Positions 16,650-26,312 are shown, numbered from the stretch's first letter. The stretch: 64,000 nucleotides of DNA from Streptomyces sp. R302 (GCF_012927245.1 NZ_JABBGE010000002.1:434001-498000), one strand, 5' to 3'. Made by a program: numbers and translations. The notes: generated from the letters alone by a model not told the origin.

Positions 16650-17939
16650 TTACCCCGTGGGGACCGAGGTCACCCCAGGGGTCCCTTCGCGGGCGAGGAC
16701 CCGGGCCAGGCCGGCGACGACCTCGGGGTGGTGGTCGCGGGCGGTGCCGAGCCTGAGGGTCTCCAGGGCTTCCAGGGCGGCGCCCGCGCCCGCTCCCGCG
16801 AGGTCGTCGTAGGCGTTGACGGTGCGGACGATCCGGGCCGGCAGCGGCTGGTCGCGGTACGGGTCGGCCTGCCGCTCGACGACGTGGGCGACGGCGTCGG
16901 GGACGCCGGTCATCCGGACCACCTCGCCGCCGAGCAGGGCGATCCGGCGCTGGTCCTCGGCGGGCAGGGGCGCGGTGGCGCCGCCGGGGACGGGGTCGAC
17001 GAGGGAGAGCTGGCCGATGTCGTGCATGAGGGCGGCGTACTCCAGGACGGTCAGTTCGGTGCCGCCGAGGCCCAGCTCGCGGCCGACGGCGGTGGCGAGG
17101 GCGGCGACCCGGCGGGCGTGCCCCGGTGGGGTGCAGCCGGCGATCTCGGTCGCCCGGGCGAGGGAGGCGATGGTCTGCCGGTTGACGGTGCGGACGGCCG
17201 CGTACCGGCGGTACGAGACCTGGGTGAGCAGCAGCGGCACGGCGAGGACGGGCAGCGCCCAGAGTCCGGTGGCGGCGACGCCGAGGGCCATGACGACGCC
17301 GGTGGCGCAGACGGCGGAGCCGATGCCGAGGAGGGCGCGGAGTTCGTCGCGGAGGAGGGGGCCGTACGGGTAGGCGGTGCGGGCGCGGAGCAGCAGGGCG
17401 GCGAGGACGGCGTCGCAGAGGCCGGTGAGGACGAGGACGAGGAGGAGGAAGAGGACGTAGGGGGCGCCGGGAGCAGCCCACTTGTAGAGCGGCTGGAAGC
17501 AGAGGGCGGCGAAGCCGACGGTGAGGACCCGGCGGGCGAGGTGGTCGGGGTCGGGGCGCCGGTCGTCGCCCGGGGCCCGGCCGCGGGCGATGTGGGGGAC
17601 GGTGCCGGCGAGGCCGGCGGCGGAGACGACGGCGGCGGTCTGGAGGACGCCGTGGGTGGTGGCGGTGCCGGCGTCGGCGCCGAGGAGGGCGTAGGCGAGG
17701 GCGGCGGCCGCGGCGAGCGGGGCGGGTTCCCTCCCCCGTGGCGCTTCGCGCACGGGAGGTGCCGCCGCTCCCGCGCGGGCGCCCCTGCGGGCCAGTTCGC
17801 CGAGGGCGATGAGGGTGCCGAAGGCGAGGGCGTTGCCGGGTTCGGCGAGGCCGTGCCGGAGGGTGGCGGCGAGGCCGGCCGCGCCGAGGAGGAGGGCGGC
17901 GGCGCGGACGGCGCCGACGGTGGCCGCGCCCGGTCTCAT
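16650..17939 (-). CDS. Membrane HD-domain protein, degenerate HD-GYP
   Basis: 429 residues from ATG 17939, which overlaps the stop of the upstream HD-GYP gene (ATGA). An N-terminal membrane region of several segments (about residues 10-235) is followed by an HD domain with HARRVAALATAVGRELGLGG and ALMHDIGQLSLVDPV. The HD pair is present, but the GYP signature is replaced (VERQADPYRDQPL) and the following DAYD-type motif reads NAYDDLAG. Activity as a c-di-GMP phosphodiesterase is therefore doubtful. With its partner it matches the conserved HdgA/HdgB pair of Streptomyces; which name applies I cannot decide. Confidence 0.8.
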   Translation of the reverse strand: MRPGAATVGAVRAAALLLGAAGLAATLRHGLAEPGNALAFGTLIALGELARRGARAGAAAPPVREAPRGREPAPLAAAAALAYALLGADAGTATTHGVLQTAAVVSAAGLAGTVPHIARGRAPGDDRRPDPDHLARRVLTVGFAALCFQPLYKWAAPGAPYVLFLLLVLVLTGLCDAVLAALLLRARTAYPYGPLLRDELRALLGIGSAVCATGVVMALGVAATGLWALPVLAVPLLLTQVSYRRYAAVRTVNRQTIASLARATEIAGCTPPGHARRVAALATAVGRELGLGGTELTVLEYAALMHDIGQLSLVDPVPGGATAPLPAEDQRRIALLGGEVVRMTGVPDAVAHVVERQADPYRDQPLPARIVRTVNAYDDLAGAGAGAALEALETLRLGTARDHHPEVVAGLARVLAREGTPGVTSVPTG

Positions 17940-19300
17940 GCGGGCTCCTTCGGCTGGGGCGCGAGCGGTCCGGGGGTGCGGGGCGCGGGGACCTGCGTAC
18001 CGGCTTCGTCGGCGGTGACGGCGATCCGCCAGCCCCAGCGGGCGAGGGCGCGGGCGAGGGCGGCGACCATCCGGGGGTCGAAGTGGCTGCCGGCGCACCG
18101 CTCCAGTTCGGCGAGGGCGGTGGCGACGGGCCGGGCGCGGCTGTAGGAGCGGGTGGAGGTCATGGCGTCGAAGGCGTCGGCGACGGCGACGACGCGGGCG
18201 CATTCGGGGATCTCCTCGCCGCGCAGTCCGTAGGGGTAGCCGGTGCCGTCGATCTTCTCGTGGTGGTGGAGGACGGCGGCGCGGGCCTCGTCGAGGAAGC
18301 CGATGCCGCGGACCATCTCGTGGCCGTATTCGGGGTGGAGTTCGATGGTCCGGCGCTCCTCGGGGGTGAGCGGGCCGTCCTTGCGCAGGATGCGGGTGGG
18401 GACGCCGAGTTTGCCGACGTCGTGGAGGATGCCGGCGAAGCGGACGGTGTCGAGCCGGTCGCCGTCCATGCCGAGCTCACGGGCGATCAGGACGGAGGCG
18501 TGGCCGACGCGTTCGCTGTGGCCGCGGGTGTAGCTGTCCTTGATGTCGACGGCCTGGACGAGGGCGCGGATGGTGGCCTGGTGGGCGGCGCGCTCGTGGT
18601 GGTACTGGGCGAAGACCCAGGAGGAGAGGTACATGGGCAGCAGGACGAGGAGGGCGGCGGCGGGGCCGTGGGGGCTGCGCCAGAGGACGGCCATCATGAG
18701 GCCGGCGAGGCCGTGGACGAGGTGGGGGGCGAGGGCGCGGCCGAGGAGTCCGCGCCAGGCGGCGCGGGGCGGGAGGCCGTCGGCGAGGGCGCGGATGGAG
18801 CCGTCGAGGGCGGTGAGGACGAGGCAGAAGCCGAGGGCGGCGGCGAGGGCGGGGAGCAGCGCGTGGGGTAAGGCGGCGGCGGGGGTGCCGAGGGCGGCGG
18901 CGGTGTGGGCGGCGGCCCAGACGGCGAGGGTGGTGGCGGCGGCGCGCCAGGTGCGGCGCCAGCGGGCGGGGGGTTCGTCGACGCGGGCGAGGAGGCCGCC
19001 GGGGAGGGCGGTGAGCGCGGCGGCGGCCGGGGGCAGCAGCAGGGCGGCGGCGAGGAGCACCGGGTAGAAGGAGCCGGTGCCCGTGGGGACGGAGCCGCCG
19101 GGAGAGCGGCCGAGGAGGCGGCAGCGGGCGGGCAGCTCGCCGAGCGCGTACAGGGCGGCGAGGAGGCCGGCGGTCGCCCAGGGGGTGGGCGACGGGGGGA
19201 GGAGCGCGGGCAGGGCGCACGCTCCGGCGCCGAGGGCGGCGCAGACGATGTACGCGCGGGCCGTTCGCGGGAGGGGCTTCACGACCGTCACGCGGTGCAC
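17936..19300 (-). CDS. Membrane HD-GYP domain protein, probable c-di-GMP phosphodiesterase
   Basis: 454 residues (GTG 19300; an in-frame GTG at 19291 is also possible). About seven N-terminal membrane segments resemble a MASE-type sensor region. The C-terminal catalytic domain is canonical: HSERVGHASVLIARELGMDG, FAGILHDVGKLGVP (HD), EYGHEMVRGI, LHHHEKIDGTGYPYGLRGEE (GYP) and VAVADAFDAMTSTRSY. It should hydrolyse c-di-GMP, which controls Streptomyces development through BldD. It is co-translated with the degenerate paralogue downstream. Confidence 0.88.
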   Translation of the reverse strand: MHRVTVVKPLPRTARAYIVCAALGAGACALPALLPPSPTPWATAGLLAALYALGELPARCRLLGRSPGGSVPTGTGSFYPVLLAAALLLPPAAAALTALPGGLLARVDEPPARWRRTWRAAATTLAVWAAAHTAAALGTPAAALPHALLPALAAALGFCLVLTALDGSIRALADGLPPRAAWRGLLGRALAPHLVHGLAGLMMAVLWRSPHGPAAALLVLLPMYLSSWVFAQYHHERAAHQATIRALVQAVDIKDSYTRGHSERVGHASVLIARELGMDGDRLDTVRFAGILHDVGKLGVPTRILRKDGPLTPEERRTIELHPEYGHEMVRGIGFLDEARAAVLHHHEKIDGTGYPYGLRGEEIPECARVVAVADAFDAMTSTRSYSRARPVATALAELERCAGSHFDPRMVAALARALARWGWRIAVTADEAGTQVPAPRTPGPLAPQPKEPA

Positions 19301-19403
19301 GCTAGCGAGGACGGCGGCCGCTCAAGGCGGGCCGCCGTCGATTCCTACCATCGGGTGATACAAGCTGACGGATGCGCGGCGGAGGACCCGCACACCCGTC
19401 CGG

Positions 19404-19730
19404 TCACTCCTGGGTGGCCGGGGTCTGCGGCGTCTGCGCCTCGGGGGCGACCGCGTCCTGCTCGGGCACCAGGTACCCGGCGCGGATCAGGTCGATCCGG
19501 CCCATGACCTTGGCGCGGAGGTCGGTGGGGACCTCGTCGCTGCCGCAGCAGCGCTTGACGAGCTTCTTCACCGCCTGCTCCAGGCCGTACTTCTCCAGGC
19601 ACGGGGAGCACTCCTCGAAGTGGACCTCGAACTTGGTGCACTCACCGTCGGGCATCTCTCTGTCGAGGAACTCGTAGAGATGGTCCAGGACTTCCGAGCA
19701 GTCCGTCTCGTGCGGGTCTCCGCAGCTCAT
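19404..19730 (-). CDS. rsrA: Redox-sensitive zinc anti-sigma factor RsrA
   Basis: 108 residues; binds and inhibits sigma-R until oxidation forms a disulfide and ejects zinc. The ZAS-family ligands are visible: Cys3, His7, Cys11, then HFEECSPC (Cys41, Cys44), with Cys31 and the Cys61-Cys62 pair (VKRCCG) as in S. coelicolor RsrA. The ATG at 19730 overlaps the sigR stop by 4 nt (19727-19730), so the inhibitor is coupled to its target. The low-complexity C-terminus is rich in Ala/Pro/Gln/Thr. Confidence 0.95.
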   Translation of the reverse strand: MSCGDPHETDCSEVLDHLYEFLDREMPDGECTKFEVHFEECSPCLEKYGLEQAVKKLVKRCCGSDEVPTDLRAKVMGRIDLIRAGYLVPEQDAVAPEAQTPQTPATQE

Positions 19731-20383
19731 GAGTCCGCGCCTTTCAGATCCTTGGACGACTCTCCGGCGCCGGCGGGGACGAGGCCGCGCTCGCGGGCGT
19801 AGTCCTCGAGCATGCCGCGGAGCTGGCGTCGGCCCCGGTGCAGGCGGGACATCACCGTACCGATGGGGGTCCCCATGATGTCGGCGATCTCCTTGTAGGC
19901 AAAGCCCTCGACATCGGCGAGGTAGACCGCGATGCGGAACTCCTCGGGGATCGCCTGGAGCGCGGCCTTCACGTCCGAGTCGGGGAGGTGGTCGAGGGCC
20001 TGCGACTCGGCGGAGCGCAGTCCGGTCGACATGTGCGACTCGGCGCGGGCGAGCTGCCAGTCCTCGATCTCCTCGGCGGCGCTGCGCTGGGGCTCGCGCT
20101 GCTTCTTGCGGTACGAGTTGATGAAGGTGTTGGTGAGGATGCGGTACAGCCACGCCTTGAGGTTGGTGCCCTCGCGGAACTGGTGGAAGGAGCCGTACGC
20201 CTTCGCGTAGGTCTCCTGCACCAGGTCCTCGGCGTCCGCGGGGTTGCGCGTCATCCGCAGCGCGGCGGAGTACATCTGGTCGAGGTAGCCGAGGGCGTCC
20301 CGCTCGAAGCGCGCGTTGCGCTCCTCGGTCGTCTCCTCGGGGCCGTCGTCGGTCCCTGTGTCGGTCCCAGTGACCGGACCCAC
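19727..20383 (-). CDS. sigR: ECF sigma factor SigR (thiol-oxidative stress)
   Basis: 218 residues from GTG 20383, matching the start of S. coelicolor sigma-R (GPVTGTD). Region 2: [20 protein letters not shown] and [20 protein letters not shown]; region 4: [20 protein letters not shown]. The frame is open upstream to ATG 20548, giving a form with exactly 55 extra residues. That agrees with the unstable long isoform sigma-R' described in S. coelicolor, made from the upstream autoregulated transcript and degraded by Clp protease. Sigma-R drives thioredoxin, mycothiol and proteolysis genes. An autoregulatory promoter lies at 20591-20618. Confidence 0.95.
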   Translation of the reverse strand: MGPVTGTDTGTDDGPEETTEERNARFERDALGYLDQMYSAALRMTRNPADAEDLVQETYAKAYGSFHQFREGTNLKAWLYRILTNTFINSYRKKQREPQRSAAEEIEDWQLARAESHMSTGLRSAESQALDHLPDSDVKAALQAIPEEFRIAVYLADVEGFAYKEIADIMGTPIGTVMSRLHRGRRQLRGMLEDYARERGLVPAGAGESSKDLKGADS

Positions 20384-20590
20384 CTCCTCCAGCGCGGTGA
20401 CGGGGCCGGTGCCGGACCCGCTCGTTTCGGAGGATAGACGAGGAACGGCTCCGCCCGCCGCCCGAATAGGGGCGGCCTTGGGGGCGGGCAGCACGGTCCA
20501 GTCGAGCTCCGCGGACCTGGCCCGCTCCGGGCAGACGGTCGATCCCATGCGACGGACTCCCTCTCTCGCTTCTCACACCGACGCTCTCCA

Positions 20591-20618
20591 CAACAGCGGC
20601 CCGGGCCCCGGCATTCCC
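20591..20618 (-). promoter_or_regulatory. Sigma-R-dependent promoter of sigR (sigRp2-like)
   Basis: On the minus strand, GGGAAT (-35, 20613-20618), an 18-nt spacer and GTTG (-10, 20591-20594) match the sigma-R consensus GGGAAT-N18-GTT. It lies 43 nt upstream of the long-form ATG at 20548, so its transcript can encode the extended isoform. Confidence 0.85.
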
Positions 20619-20634
20619 GGGGCCGCGGTGGGGT

Positions 20635-21270
20635 TCAGCGCAGGGCGGCGAGCCAGTCGGCGACGGCTCCGACGATGTCCCGGACGGCCTCTTCCTGGTC
20701 GACGGGGGCGCGCTTGGGGACGGCGAAGCCGTGGTCGCCGTAGGGGATCCCGACGAGTTCGTACGCGCCTCCGGACGGGAACTCGGCGGGCTTGCCGAAG
20801 GGGTCGTTGCCGCCCTGGACGACGAGGGTGGGGAGGCCGGTGGAGAGGAGTTCGTCGGCGCGGGACTTCTCCGGCCTGCCCGGCGGGTGGAGCGGGAAGC
20901 TCAGGGCGAGGACGGCGGTGGCGCCGAGTTCGGCGCCGGTGCGGCAGGCGACCCGGGCGCCGGCGCTGCGGCCGCCCGCGACCACCGGGAGGCCGGGCTT
21001 CGCGAGGGCGGGCCAGAGTCCGCGCCAGCCGGTGTCGAGGGTCTTCGGCGCGGGCGCGACCTTCTTGCCGGCGACCCGCCAGGGCTGCTCGACGAGGGCG
21101 ACGGTGACGCCGTGGGCGGGCAGGGCGGCGGCGAGGGCGGCGAGGTCGCGGGCCTCGATGCCGCCGCCGGCGCCGTGGCCGAGGGCGAGGACGCGGCGGG
21201 CCTCGCGGGCGGGGTGCCAGGTGATGCGGGCCTCACCGGCGTCGGTGGGCACGGTCTCGATCTTCGTCAC
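20635..21270 (-). CDS. Alpha/beta hydrolase, dienelactone-hydrolase-like
   Basis: 211 residues from GTG 21270. An N-terminal [16 protein letters not shown] gives the oxyanion region, [13 protein letters not shown] is the nucleophile elbow (Ser in GRSAG), [10 protein letters not shown] precedes the acid, and YGDHGFAVP supplies the His. It resembles the KANL3/Tex30-like 'alpha/beta family hydrolase' group. It is probably cytoplasmic, with unknown substrate. It lies 38 nt downstream of the SRAP gene on the same strand, and the sigR promoter follows its stop. Confidence 0.82.
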   Translation of the reverse strand: MTKIETVPTDAGEARITWHPAREARRVLALGHGAGGGIEARDLAALAAALPAHGVTVALVEQPWRVAGKKVAPAPKTLDTGWRGLWPALAKPGLPVVAGGRSAGARVACRTGAELGATAVLALSFPLHPPGRPEKSRADELLSTGLPTLVVQGGNDPFGKPAEFPSGGAYELVGIPYGDHGFAVPKRAPVDQEEAVRDIVGAVADWLAALR

Positions 21271-21308
21271 GTCACCATCCTGCCGTCCCGACCGGTTCCG
21301 GAGGTCGT

Positions 21309-22124
21309 TCAGAAGAGCGTGCCGAGTTCCGGGCCCGCCAGCTCGGCGAGGAGTTCGGGTCCGTTGTTGCGGACGTTGCTGACGGCGGTGGCGACGGGGA
21401 AGGCCCGCATCAGGCCGCGCGGCGGCGGTGCGAGCAGGGCGCGCAGCTCGTCGAGGCCGGTGGTGGCCGGGTCCAGCCAGGCGTCCCAGCGGTCCTCGGT
21501 GAGCATCAGCGGCATCCGGGGGTGGATCTCGGCGAGCGAGCCGGGGCCCTCTGCGGGGGCCACGCCGAGCGGTGCGGTCTCCGCCTCGGTGGTGACCACC
21601 GAGCAGGTGGCCCACCAGGCGCCCGGGTGCTCGGGCGGCAGCGCGGGGTCGCGCCAGAACTCGTACAGGCCCGCCATGGCCATGACGGAGCCGTCGGCGG
21701 GGGTCACGAAGTACGGCTGCTTGCGGGGCCGCTTCTTCTTCCCCTCAACCTCAAGGTCGCGCTCGGCGGCGCCGGTCACCCACTCGTAATAGCCGTCGGC
21801 GGGCAGGATGCAGCGGCGGGACCGGAAGGCGCTCTTGAAGGAGGGCTTCTCGTGGAGGGTCTCGGCCCTGGCGTTGATCATCCGGGCCGCGCCCTCCGGC
21901 GACTTCGACCAGGACGGGACCAGTCCCCACTTCAGGGCGCGCAGCTGGCGAACCGGGCGCCGGCTCTGCGCGTCCTTCAGAGGGCGTTCGAGTACGACGT
22001 GGACCTCCTTGGTGGGGGCCACGTTCCAGTCCCGCTCCAGAGTCTCCGTCGGCTCCCACTTCTCGATCCCGAAGGTCTCGACGAGATCCTCGGGGCGCCG
22101 GCCGGCCGCAAATCGTCCGCACAT
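21309..22124 (-). CDS. SRAP-domain protein (YedK/HMCES family), abasic-site DNA-protein crosslinker
   Basis: 271 residues beginning MCGRFAAG, where Cys2 becomes the N-terminal nucleophile after Met removal. Other conserved points: [18 protein letters not shown] (Asn/Glu region), [15 protein letters not shown] and the catalytic His in [10 protein letters not shown]. Family members form a thiazolidine crosslink with abasic sites in single-stranded DNA and protect replication. A Lys/Arg stretch ([10 protein letters not shown]) sits in the middle. It is divergent from the M50 gene; the 49-bp gap must hold both promoters. Confidence 0.92.
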   Translation of the reverse strand: MCGRFAAGRRPEDLVETFGIEKWEPTETLERDWNVAPTKEVHVVLERPLKDAQSRRPVRQLRALKWGLVPSWSKSPEGAARMINARAETLHEKPSFKSAFRSRRCILPADGYYEWVTGAAERDLEVEGKKKRPRKQPYFVTPADGSVMAMAGLYEFWRDPALPPEHPGAWWATCSVVTTEAETAPLGVAPAEGPGSLAEIHPRMPLMLTEDRWDAWLDPATTGLDELRALLAPPPRGLMRAFPVATAVSNVRNNGPELLAELAGPELGTLF

Positions 22125-22173
22125 GCGTGCCACACTGCCACGATCCCCGAGCCCGAGAGGAGCGGACCGAAGG

Positions 22174-22857
22174 ATGGACCTCTTCAGCCCGCAGGCCGCC
22201 CCGCCCGAGTGGCTGGTGATCGCCACCGGTGTCGCCGCGCTCGCCGTCACCGTGCCCCGCCGGGTCTGGCTGCTCGCGCGGAACGCGATCACCATCGCCC
22301 ACGAGGGCGGCCACGCCCTGGTCGCGCTCGCCTGCCGCCGCCGGCTGCAGGCGATCCGGCTGCACTCGGACACCAGCGGCCTCACCGTCACCCGGGGCCG
22401 CCCGACCGGCCTCGGCGTCGTCCTCACCCTGGCGGCCGGCTACCCGGCGGCCCCGCTGCTCGGCCTCGGCGGGGCGGCGCTGCTCGGCGCGGGCCTGGTC
22501 GCCGTGCTGCTGTGGGCGGCGACCGGCCTGCTCCTCGCGGTGCTGGTCATGGTCCGCAACGCGTACGGGATCCTCACCGTCGTCCTCACCGGCGGGCTCT
22601 TCGTCCTGGTGTCCTGGCTGGCGGCGCCGGAGGTGCAGGCCGCCTTCGCGTACGCGGTGGTGTGGTTCCTGCTCCTGGGCGGGGTGCGGCCGTCCTTCGA
22701 GCTCCACTCCACGCGCCGGCGCGGCGGGGCCGCCACCTCGGACCCGGACCAGCTCTCGCGGCTCACCCATGTGCCCGCCGGGGTGTGGCTGGCCTTCTTC
22801 CACGTGGTGTCCCTCAGCTGCCTGATCGGCGGCGCCACTTGGCTTCTCGGTCTCTGA
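22174..22857 (+). CDS. M50-type integral membrane metallopeptidase
   Basis: 227 residues, ATG 22174 with a GAGAGGAGC Shine-Dalgarno. The zinc motif HEGGH (in [17 protein letters not shown]) sits at the end of the second membrane segment. Several hydrophobic segments follow up to the C-terminus. It belongs to the short 'M50 family metallopeptidase' group of actinobacteria; I do not see the second (NPDG-type) motif of S2P proteases clearly. The substrate is unknown. It ends 20 nt before aroA, so the two may be co-transcribed. Confidence 0.83.
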   Translation: MDLFSPQAAPPEWLVIATGVAALAVTVPRRVWLLARNAITIAHEGGHALVALACRRRLQAIRLHSDTSGLTVTRGRPTGLGVVLTLAAGYPAAPLLGLGGAALLGAGLVAVLLWAATGLLLAVLVMVRNAYGILTVVLTGGLFVLVSWLAAPEVQAAFAYAVVWFLLLGGVRPSFELHSTRRRGGAATSDPDQLSRLTHVPAGVWLAFFHVVSLSCLIGGATWLLGL

Positions 22858-22877
22858 CACCCCCGTACAGTGAGGGC

Positions 22878-24221
22878 ATGACCGCAGCTTCCCCCGCACA
22901 CCCCGATTCGTCGCACTCCGCAGCCCAGGACCTGTGGCCCGCCCCCTATGCGAGCGGCCCCGTCGACGCGACCGTGACCGTGCCCGGCTCGAAGTCGGTC
23001 ACCAACCGCGCCCTGGTGCTCGCCGCGCTCGCCGCCGAGCCCGGCTGGGTGCGCCGCCCGCTGCGCTCCCGCGACACCCTCCTGATGGCCGAGGGGCTGC
23101 GCACCCTGGGCGTGAAGATCGACGAAGGGGTGGGCCCGGACGGCTCCGGCGAGGCCTGGCGGATCATCCCCGCCCCGCTGCGCGGCCCCGCGACGGTCGA
23201 CGTCGGCAACGCGGGCACGGTCATGCGCTTCCTGCCGCCGGTCGCCGCGCTCGCCGACGGCCCGGTCCGCTTCGACGGCGACCCCCGCTCCCACGAGCGC
23301 CCGCTGCACGGGGTGATCGACGCGCTGCGCGCGCTCGGCGCCCGGCTCGACGACGAGGGCCGCGGCGCCCTCCCGATGACCGTGCACGGCACCGGTGGCC
23401 TGGAGGGCGGGGTCGTGGAGATCGACGCCTCCTCGTCGTCCCAGTTCGTCAGCGCGCTGCTGCTCTCCGGCGCCCGCTTCAACCAGGGCGTCGAGGTCCG
23501 GCACGTCGGCGGCCGGCTGCCGTCGATGCCGCACATCCGGATGACGGTCGACATGCTCCGCGCGGTGGGCGCGCAGGTCGACGAGCCGGAGCACGGCGGC
23601 GCCCCGGACGTGTGGCGGGTGGCCCCGTCGGCGCTGCGCGGCCGTGACCTGGTCATCGAGCCGGACCTGTCGAACGCGCAGCCGTTCCTGGCGGCGGCGC
23701 TGATCACCGGCGGCCGGGTGACCGTCCCCGACTGGCCGGCCCGCACCACCCAGCCCGGCGACCAGCTGCGCCGGATCTTCACCGAGATGGGCGGCGCCTG
23801 CGAGCTCACAAGTGCGGGGCTCTCCTTCACCGGCACGGGCCGGCTCCACGGCATCGACGTGGACCTGGGCGAGGTCGGCGAGCTGACCCCCGGCATCGCG
23901 GCCGTCGCCGCCCTCGCGGACTCCCCTTCGACCCTGCGCGGGGTGGCGCACCTGCGGCTCCACGAGACCGACCGGCTCGCGGCGCTCACCCGGGAGATCA
24001 ACGGCCTCGGCGGCGACGTCACGGAGACCGAGGACGGCCTCCACATCCGCCCGCGCCCGCTCCACGGCGGCGTCTTCCACACGTACCACGACCACCGGAT
24101 GGCGACCGCGGGCGCGATCATCGGCCTCGCCGTGAAGGGCGTGGAGATCGAGGACGTGGCGACGACGGCCAAGACCTTGCCGGACTTCCCGGGGATGTGG
24201 ACCGAAATGCTCGGAGCCTGA
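22878..24221 (+). CDS. aroA: 3-phosphoshikimate 1-carboxyvinyltransferase (EPSP synthase)
   Basis: 447 residues; joins shikimate-3-phosphate and PEP in aromatic amino acid biosynthesis. Diagnostic segments: [18 protein letters not shown] (S3P site), [17 protein letters not shown] (the LFLGNAGTAMR region), [34 protein letters not shown] and [12 protein letters not shown]. The NAGT loop is the site that governs glyphosate sensitivity. It is followed after 3 nt by rsgA, so they form an operon. Confidence 0.96.
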   Translation: MTAASPAHPDSSHSAAQDLWPAPYASGPVDATVTVPGSKSVTNRALVLAALAAEPGWVRRPLRSRDTLLMAEGLRTLGVKIDEGVGPDGSGEAWRIIPAPLRGPATVDVGNAGTVMRFLPPVAALADGPVRFDGDPRSHERPLHGVIDALRALGARLDDEGRGALPMTVHGTGGLEGGVVEIDASSSSQFVSALLLSGARFNQGVEVRHVGGRLPSMPHIRMTVDMLRAVGAQVDEPEHGGAPDVWRVAPSALRGRDLVIEPDLSNAQPFLAAALITGGRVTVPDWPARTTQPGDQLRRIFTEMGGACELTSAGLSFTGTGRLHGIDVDLGEVGELTPGIAAVAALADSPSTLRGVAHLRLHETDRLAALTREINGLGGDVTETEDGLHIRPRPLHGGVFHTYHDHRMATAGAIIGLAVKGVEIEDVATTAKTLPDFPGMWTEMLGA

Positions 24222-24224
24222 ACG

Positions 24225-25235
24225 ATGCGGCGCTACGGCAAGCACACCGACGAGGACGACATCCGCCAGCGGCCCAACCGCAAGGGCACCCGGCCGCGGA
24301 CCTCCATCCGTCCCAAGCACGAGGACGCCGTCGAGGGCATGGTGCTCACCGTGGACCGGGGCCGGCTGACCTGTCTGGTCGAGGACCGGACCGTGATGGC
24401 GATGAAGGCCCGCGAGCTGGGCCGCAAGGCGGCGGTCGTCGGCGACCGGGTCTCCCTGGTGGGCGACCTGACCGGCGAGAAGGACACCCTGGCCCGGATC
24501 GTGCGGATCGGGGCGCGTGACTCGGTGCTGCGCCGCACGGCCGACGACGACGACCCGTACGAGCGGGTGGTCGTCGCCAACGCCGACCAGCTCGCCATCG
24601 TCACCGCGCTCGCCGACCCCGAGCCGCGCCCCCGGCTGATCGACCGCTGCCTGGTGGCGGCGTACGACGGCGGTCTCGAACCCTTCCTGGTGATGACGAA
24701 GTCGGACCTGGCGCCCCCGGAGAAGCTGCTTGAGCTCTACGGCGACCTGGACATCCCGCACGTGGTGGTGAACCGCGAGGAGCTGTACGACGGCGGCGCC
24801 GCGGACCGGGTGCGCGAGCACCTGGGCGGGCGGGTCACCGCCTTCGTCGGCCACTCCGGCGTCGGCAAGACGACGCTGGTGAACGCGCTGGTGCCGCTCG
24901 ACAAGCGCCGGATGACCGGGCACGTGAACGCGGTGACCGGTCGCGGCCGGCACACCACCACCTCGGCGCTCGCGCTGCCCCTGGACGCCGCCGAGGGCTG
25001 GGTCATCGACACCCCGGGCGTGCGCTCCTTCGGCCTGCACCACGTCGATCCGGCCCGGGTCATCCACGCCTTCCCCGACCTGGAGCCCGGTACGGAGGAG
25101 TGCCCGCGCGCGTGCAGCCACGACGAGCCGGAGTGCGCCCTGGACGCCTGGGTGGCGGAGGGGCACGCGGATCCGGCGCGGCTCTTCTCGCTGCGGCGGC
25201 TGCTCGCCACCCGGGAGCGCCGCGAGGGCGACTGA
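24225..25235 (+). CDS. rsgA: Ribosome small-subunit GTPase RsgA
   Basis: 336 residues; a circularly permuted GTPase that checks late 30S assembly. An OB-fold N-terminus (VEGMVLTVDRGRLTCLVEDR) precedes the permuted motifs: TKSDLA (G4), FVGHSGVGKTTLVNAL (G1), GRGRHTTTSA (G2) and DTPGVRSFGL (G3). The C-terminal zinc knuckle CPRACSHDEPECALD supplies Cys-His-Cys ligands. Its N-terminal basic tail begins MRRYGKHTDEDDIRQRPNRK, typical of the actinobacterial form. Three nucleotides separate it from aroA. Confidence 0.95.
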   Translation: MRRYGKHTDEDDIRQRPNRKGTRPRTSIRPKHEDAVEGMVLTVDRGRLTCLVEDRTVMAMKARELGRKAAVVGDRVSLVGDLTGEKDTLARIVRIGARDSVLRRTADDDDPYERVVVANADQLAIVTALADPEPRPRLIDRCLVAAYDGGLEPFLVMTKSDLAPPEKLLELYGDLDIPHVVVNREELYDGGAADRVREHLGGRVTAFVGHSGVGKTTLVNALVPLDKRRMTGHVNAVTGRGRHTTTSALALPLDAAEGWVIDTPGVRSFGLHHVDPARVIHAFPDLEPGTEECPRACSHDEPECALDAWVAEGHADPARLFSLRRLLATRERREGD

Positions 25236-25327
25236 CCGCTCCCCGCCGGTGTTTACGCCCGCCCCCATGCCGGTATGGACATAACCGCACAAGTGCGAGG
25301 AATCCGACCGGGCGGGAGGCGGGAACG

Positions 25328-25651
25328 ATGGCGTGGCTGCTGGTGGTGGTCGCAGGGATCCTGGAGACGGGGTTCGCGGTCTGCCTGAAGCTCTCCCACG
25401 GATTCACCCGGCTCTGGCCGACGATCGCCTTCGCCTGCTTCGCCCTCGGCAGCTTCGGACTGCTGACCCTCGCCCTGCGCAAGCTCGACGTGGGACCCGC
25501 GTACGCGGTGTGGACGGGGATCGGGGCGGCCGGCACCGCGATCTACGGCATGGTCTTCCTCGGCGACGTGGTCTCCACGCTCAAGATCGTCTCGATCACG
25601 CTGGTCATCGCCGGGGTCATCGGCCTCCAGCTGTCCGGCTCCGCGCACTGA
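25328..25651 (+). CDS. Small multidrug resistance (SMR) family transporter, SugE/Gdx-like
   Basis: 107 residues with four membrane segments. The essential acidic residue is Glu13 (VVVAGILETGFAVCLKLS), and KLSHGFTRLWPT is typical of the SugE/Gdx side of the family. That side exports guanidinium or quaternary ammonium compounds in exchange for protons. No guanidine riboswitch is recognisable in the 92-nt leader, so the substrate remains open. The 3' end (25543-25651) overlaps the convergent TetR gene, whose product may be its regulator. Confidence 0.87.
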   Translation: MAWLLVVVAGILETGFAVCLKLSHGFTRLWPTIAFACFALGSFGLLTLALRKLDVGPAYAVWTGIGAAGTAIYGMVFLGDVVSTLKIVSITLVIAGVIGLQLSGSAH

Positions 25652-26178
25652 CCCTCCGGAGGCAGCGCCGGGGCCACCACATGGCTGACGGCGAGCCGCA
25701 GGGCCAGCTCGCAGCCGGCCGCCCACCGCTCCCCCGCGCACAGCGCCGTCGTGGCGAGCAGTTCCCCCGGCGCCGGCGGCCCGGCGTCGGCCCTGCGCTG
25801 CGCCGGTACGGGGGCGGGGCGCGCTCCCGGGCGGGCCGGACGGGGCCGGGGCAGGCCCTCGGTCCAGGCGCCGGTGAGCAGAGCGCGCAGTATCGGCCGG
25901 TCTCCTGCCCGGGCGACGGTCCACTCGGCGACGGCCGCGAGGGCCCGCGGGGGCGGCTCCGGGGCCGCGAGGAGGCGGCGTACGCCGTCGAGGTAGGCGT
26001 CGGCCTCGTGCCGGACGAGGGCGCGGGCCAGCCCCTCCTTGCTGCCGAACTCGTTGTAGAGGGTCTGCCGGGAGACCCGGGCGGCGACGGCGAGGTCGGC
26101 CATCCGGACGGCGGACCAGGGGTGCCGGGCCAGGGCGGCGAGAGCGGCGTCGAGGAGGGCCTCGCGGGCGGTCGGCAT
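25543..26178 (-). CDS. TetR-family transcriptional regulator
   Basis: 211 residues. The HTH is clear: EALLDAALAALARHPWSAVR, MADLAVAARVSRQTLYNEFG and SKEGLARALVRHE. The ligand-binding half is Ala/Pro/Arg-rich and poorly conserved. The last ~36 codons are antisense to the end of the SMR gene, an unusually long convergent overlap (109 nt) that suggests the original stop was lost. It likely controls the SMR gene, though no operator was identified. It is divergent from hisN, with a 134-bp gap. Confidence 0.82.
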   Translation of the reverse strand: MPTAREALLDAALAALARHPWSAVRMADLAVAARVSRQTLYNEFGSKEGLARALVRHEADAYLDGVRRLLAAPEPPPRALAAVAEWTVARAGDRPILRALLTGAWTEGLPRPRPARPGARPAPVPAQRRADAGPPAPGELLATTALCAGERWAAGCELALRLAVSHVVAPALPPEGQCAEPDSWRPMTPAMTSVIETILSVETTSPRKTMP

Positions 26179-26312
26179 GGGCGCCTCCGGGCCGGGACGG
26201 TGGCCCCTCAGCGTCGGCAGGCGGTACCGGCGCTGTCAAGGGACCGGAGGGCCCGCACGGCCGTGCGAGACGGTCCGACGGGCGGCGTCCGGGCGGCGCT
26301 AGAGTGCCGGAC

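Noticed and set aside
25236..25327. Guanidine riboswitch ahead of the SMR gene
   Set aside because: The 92-nt leader lacks the conserved guanidine-I, -II or -III blocks.
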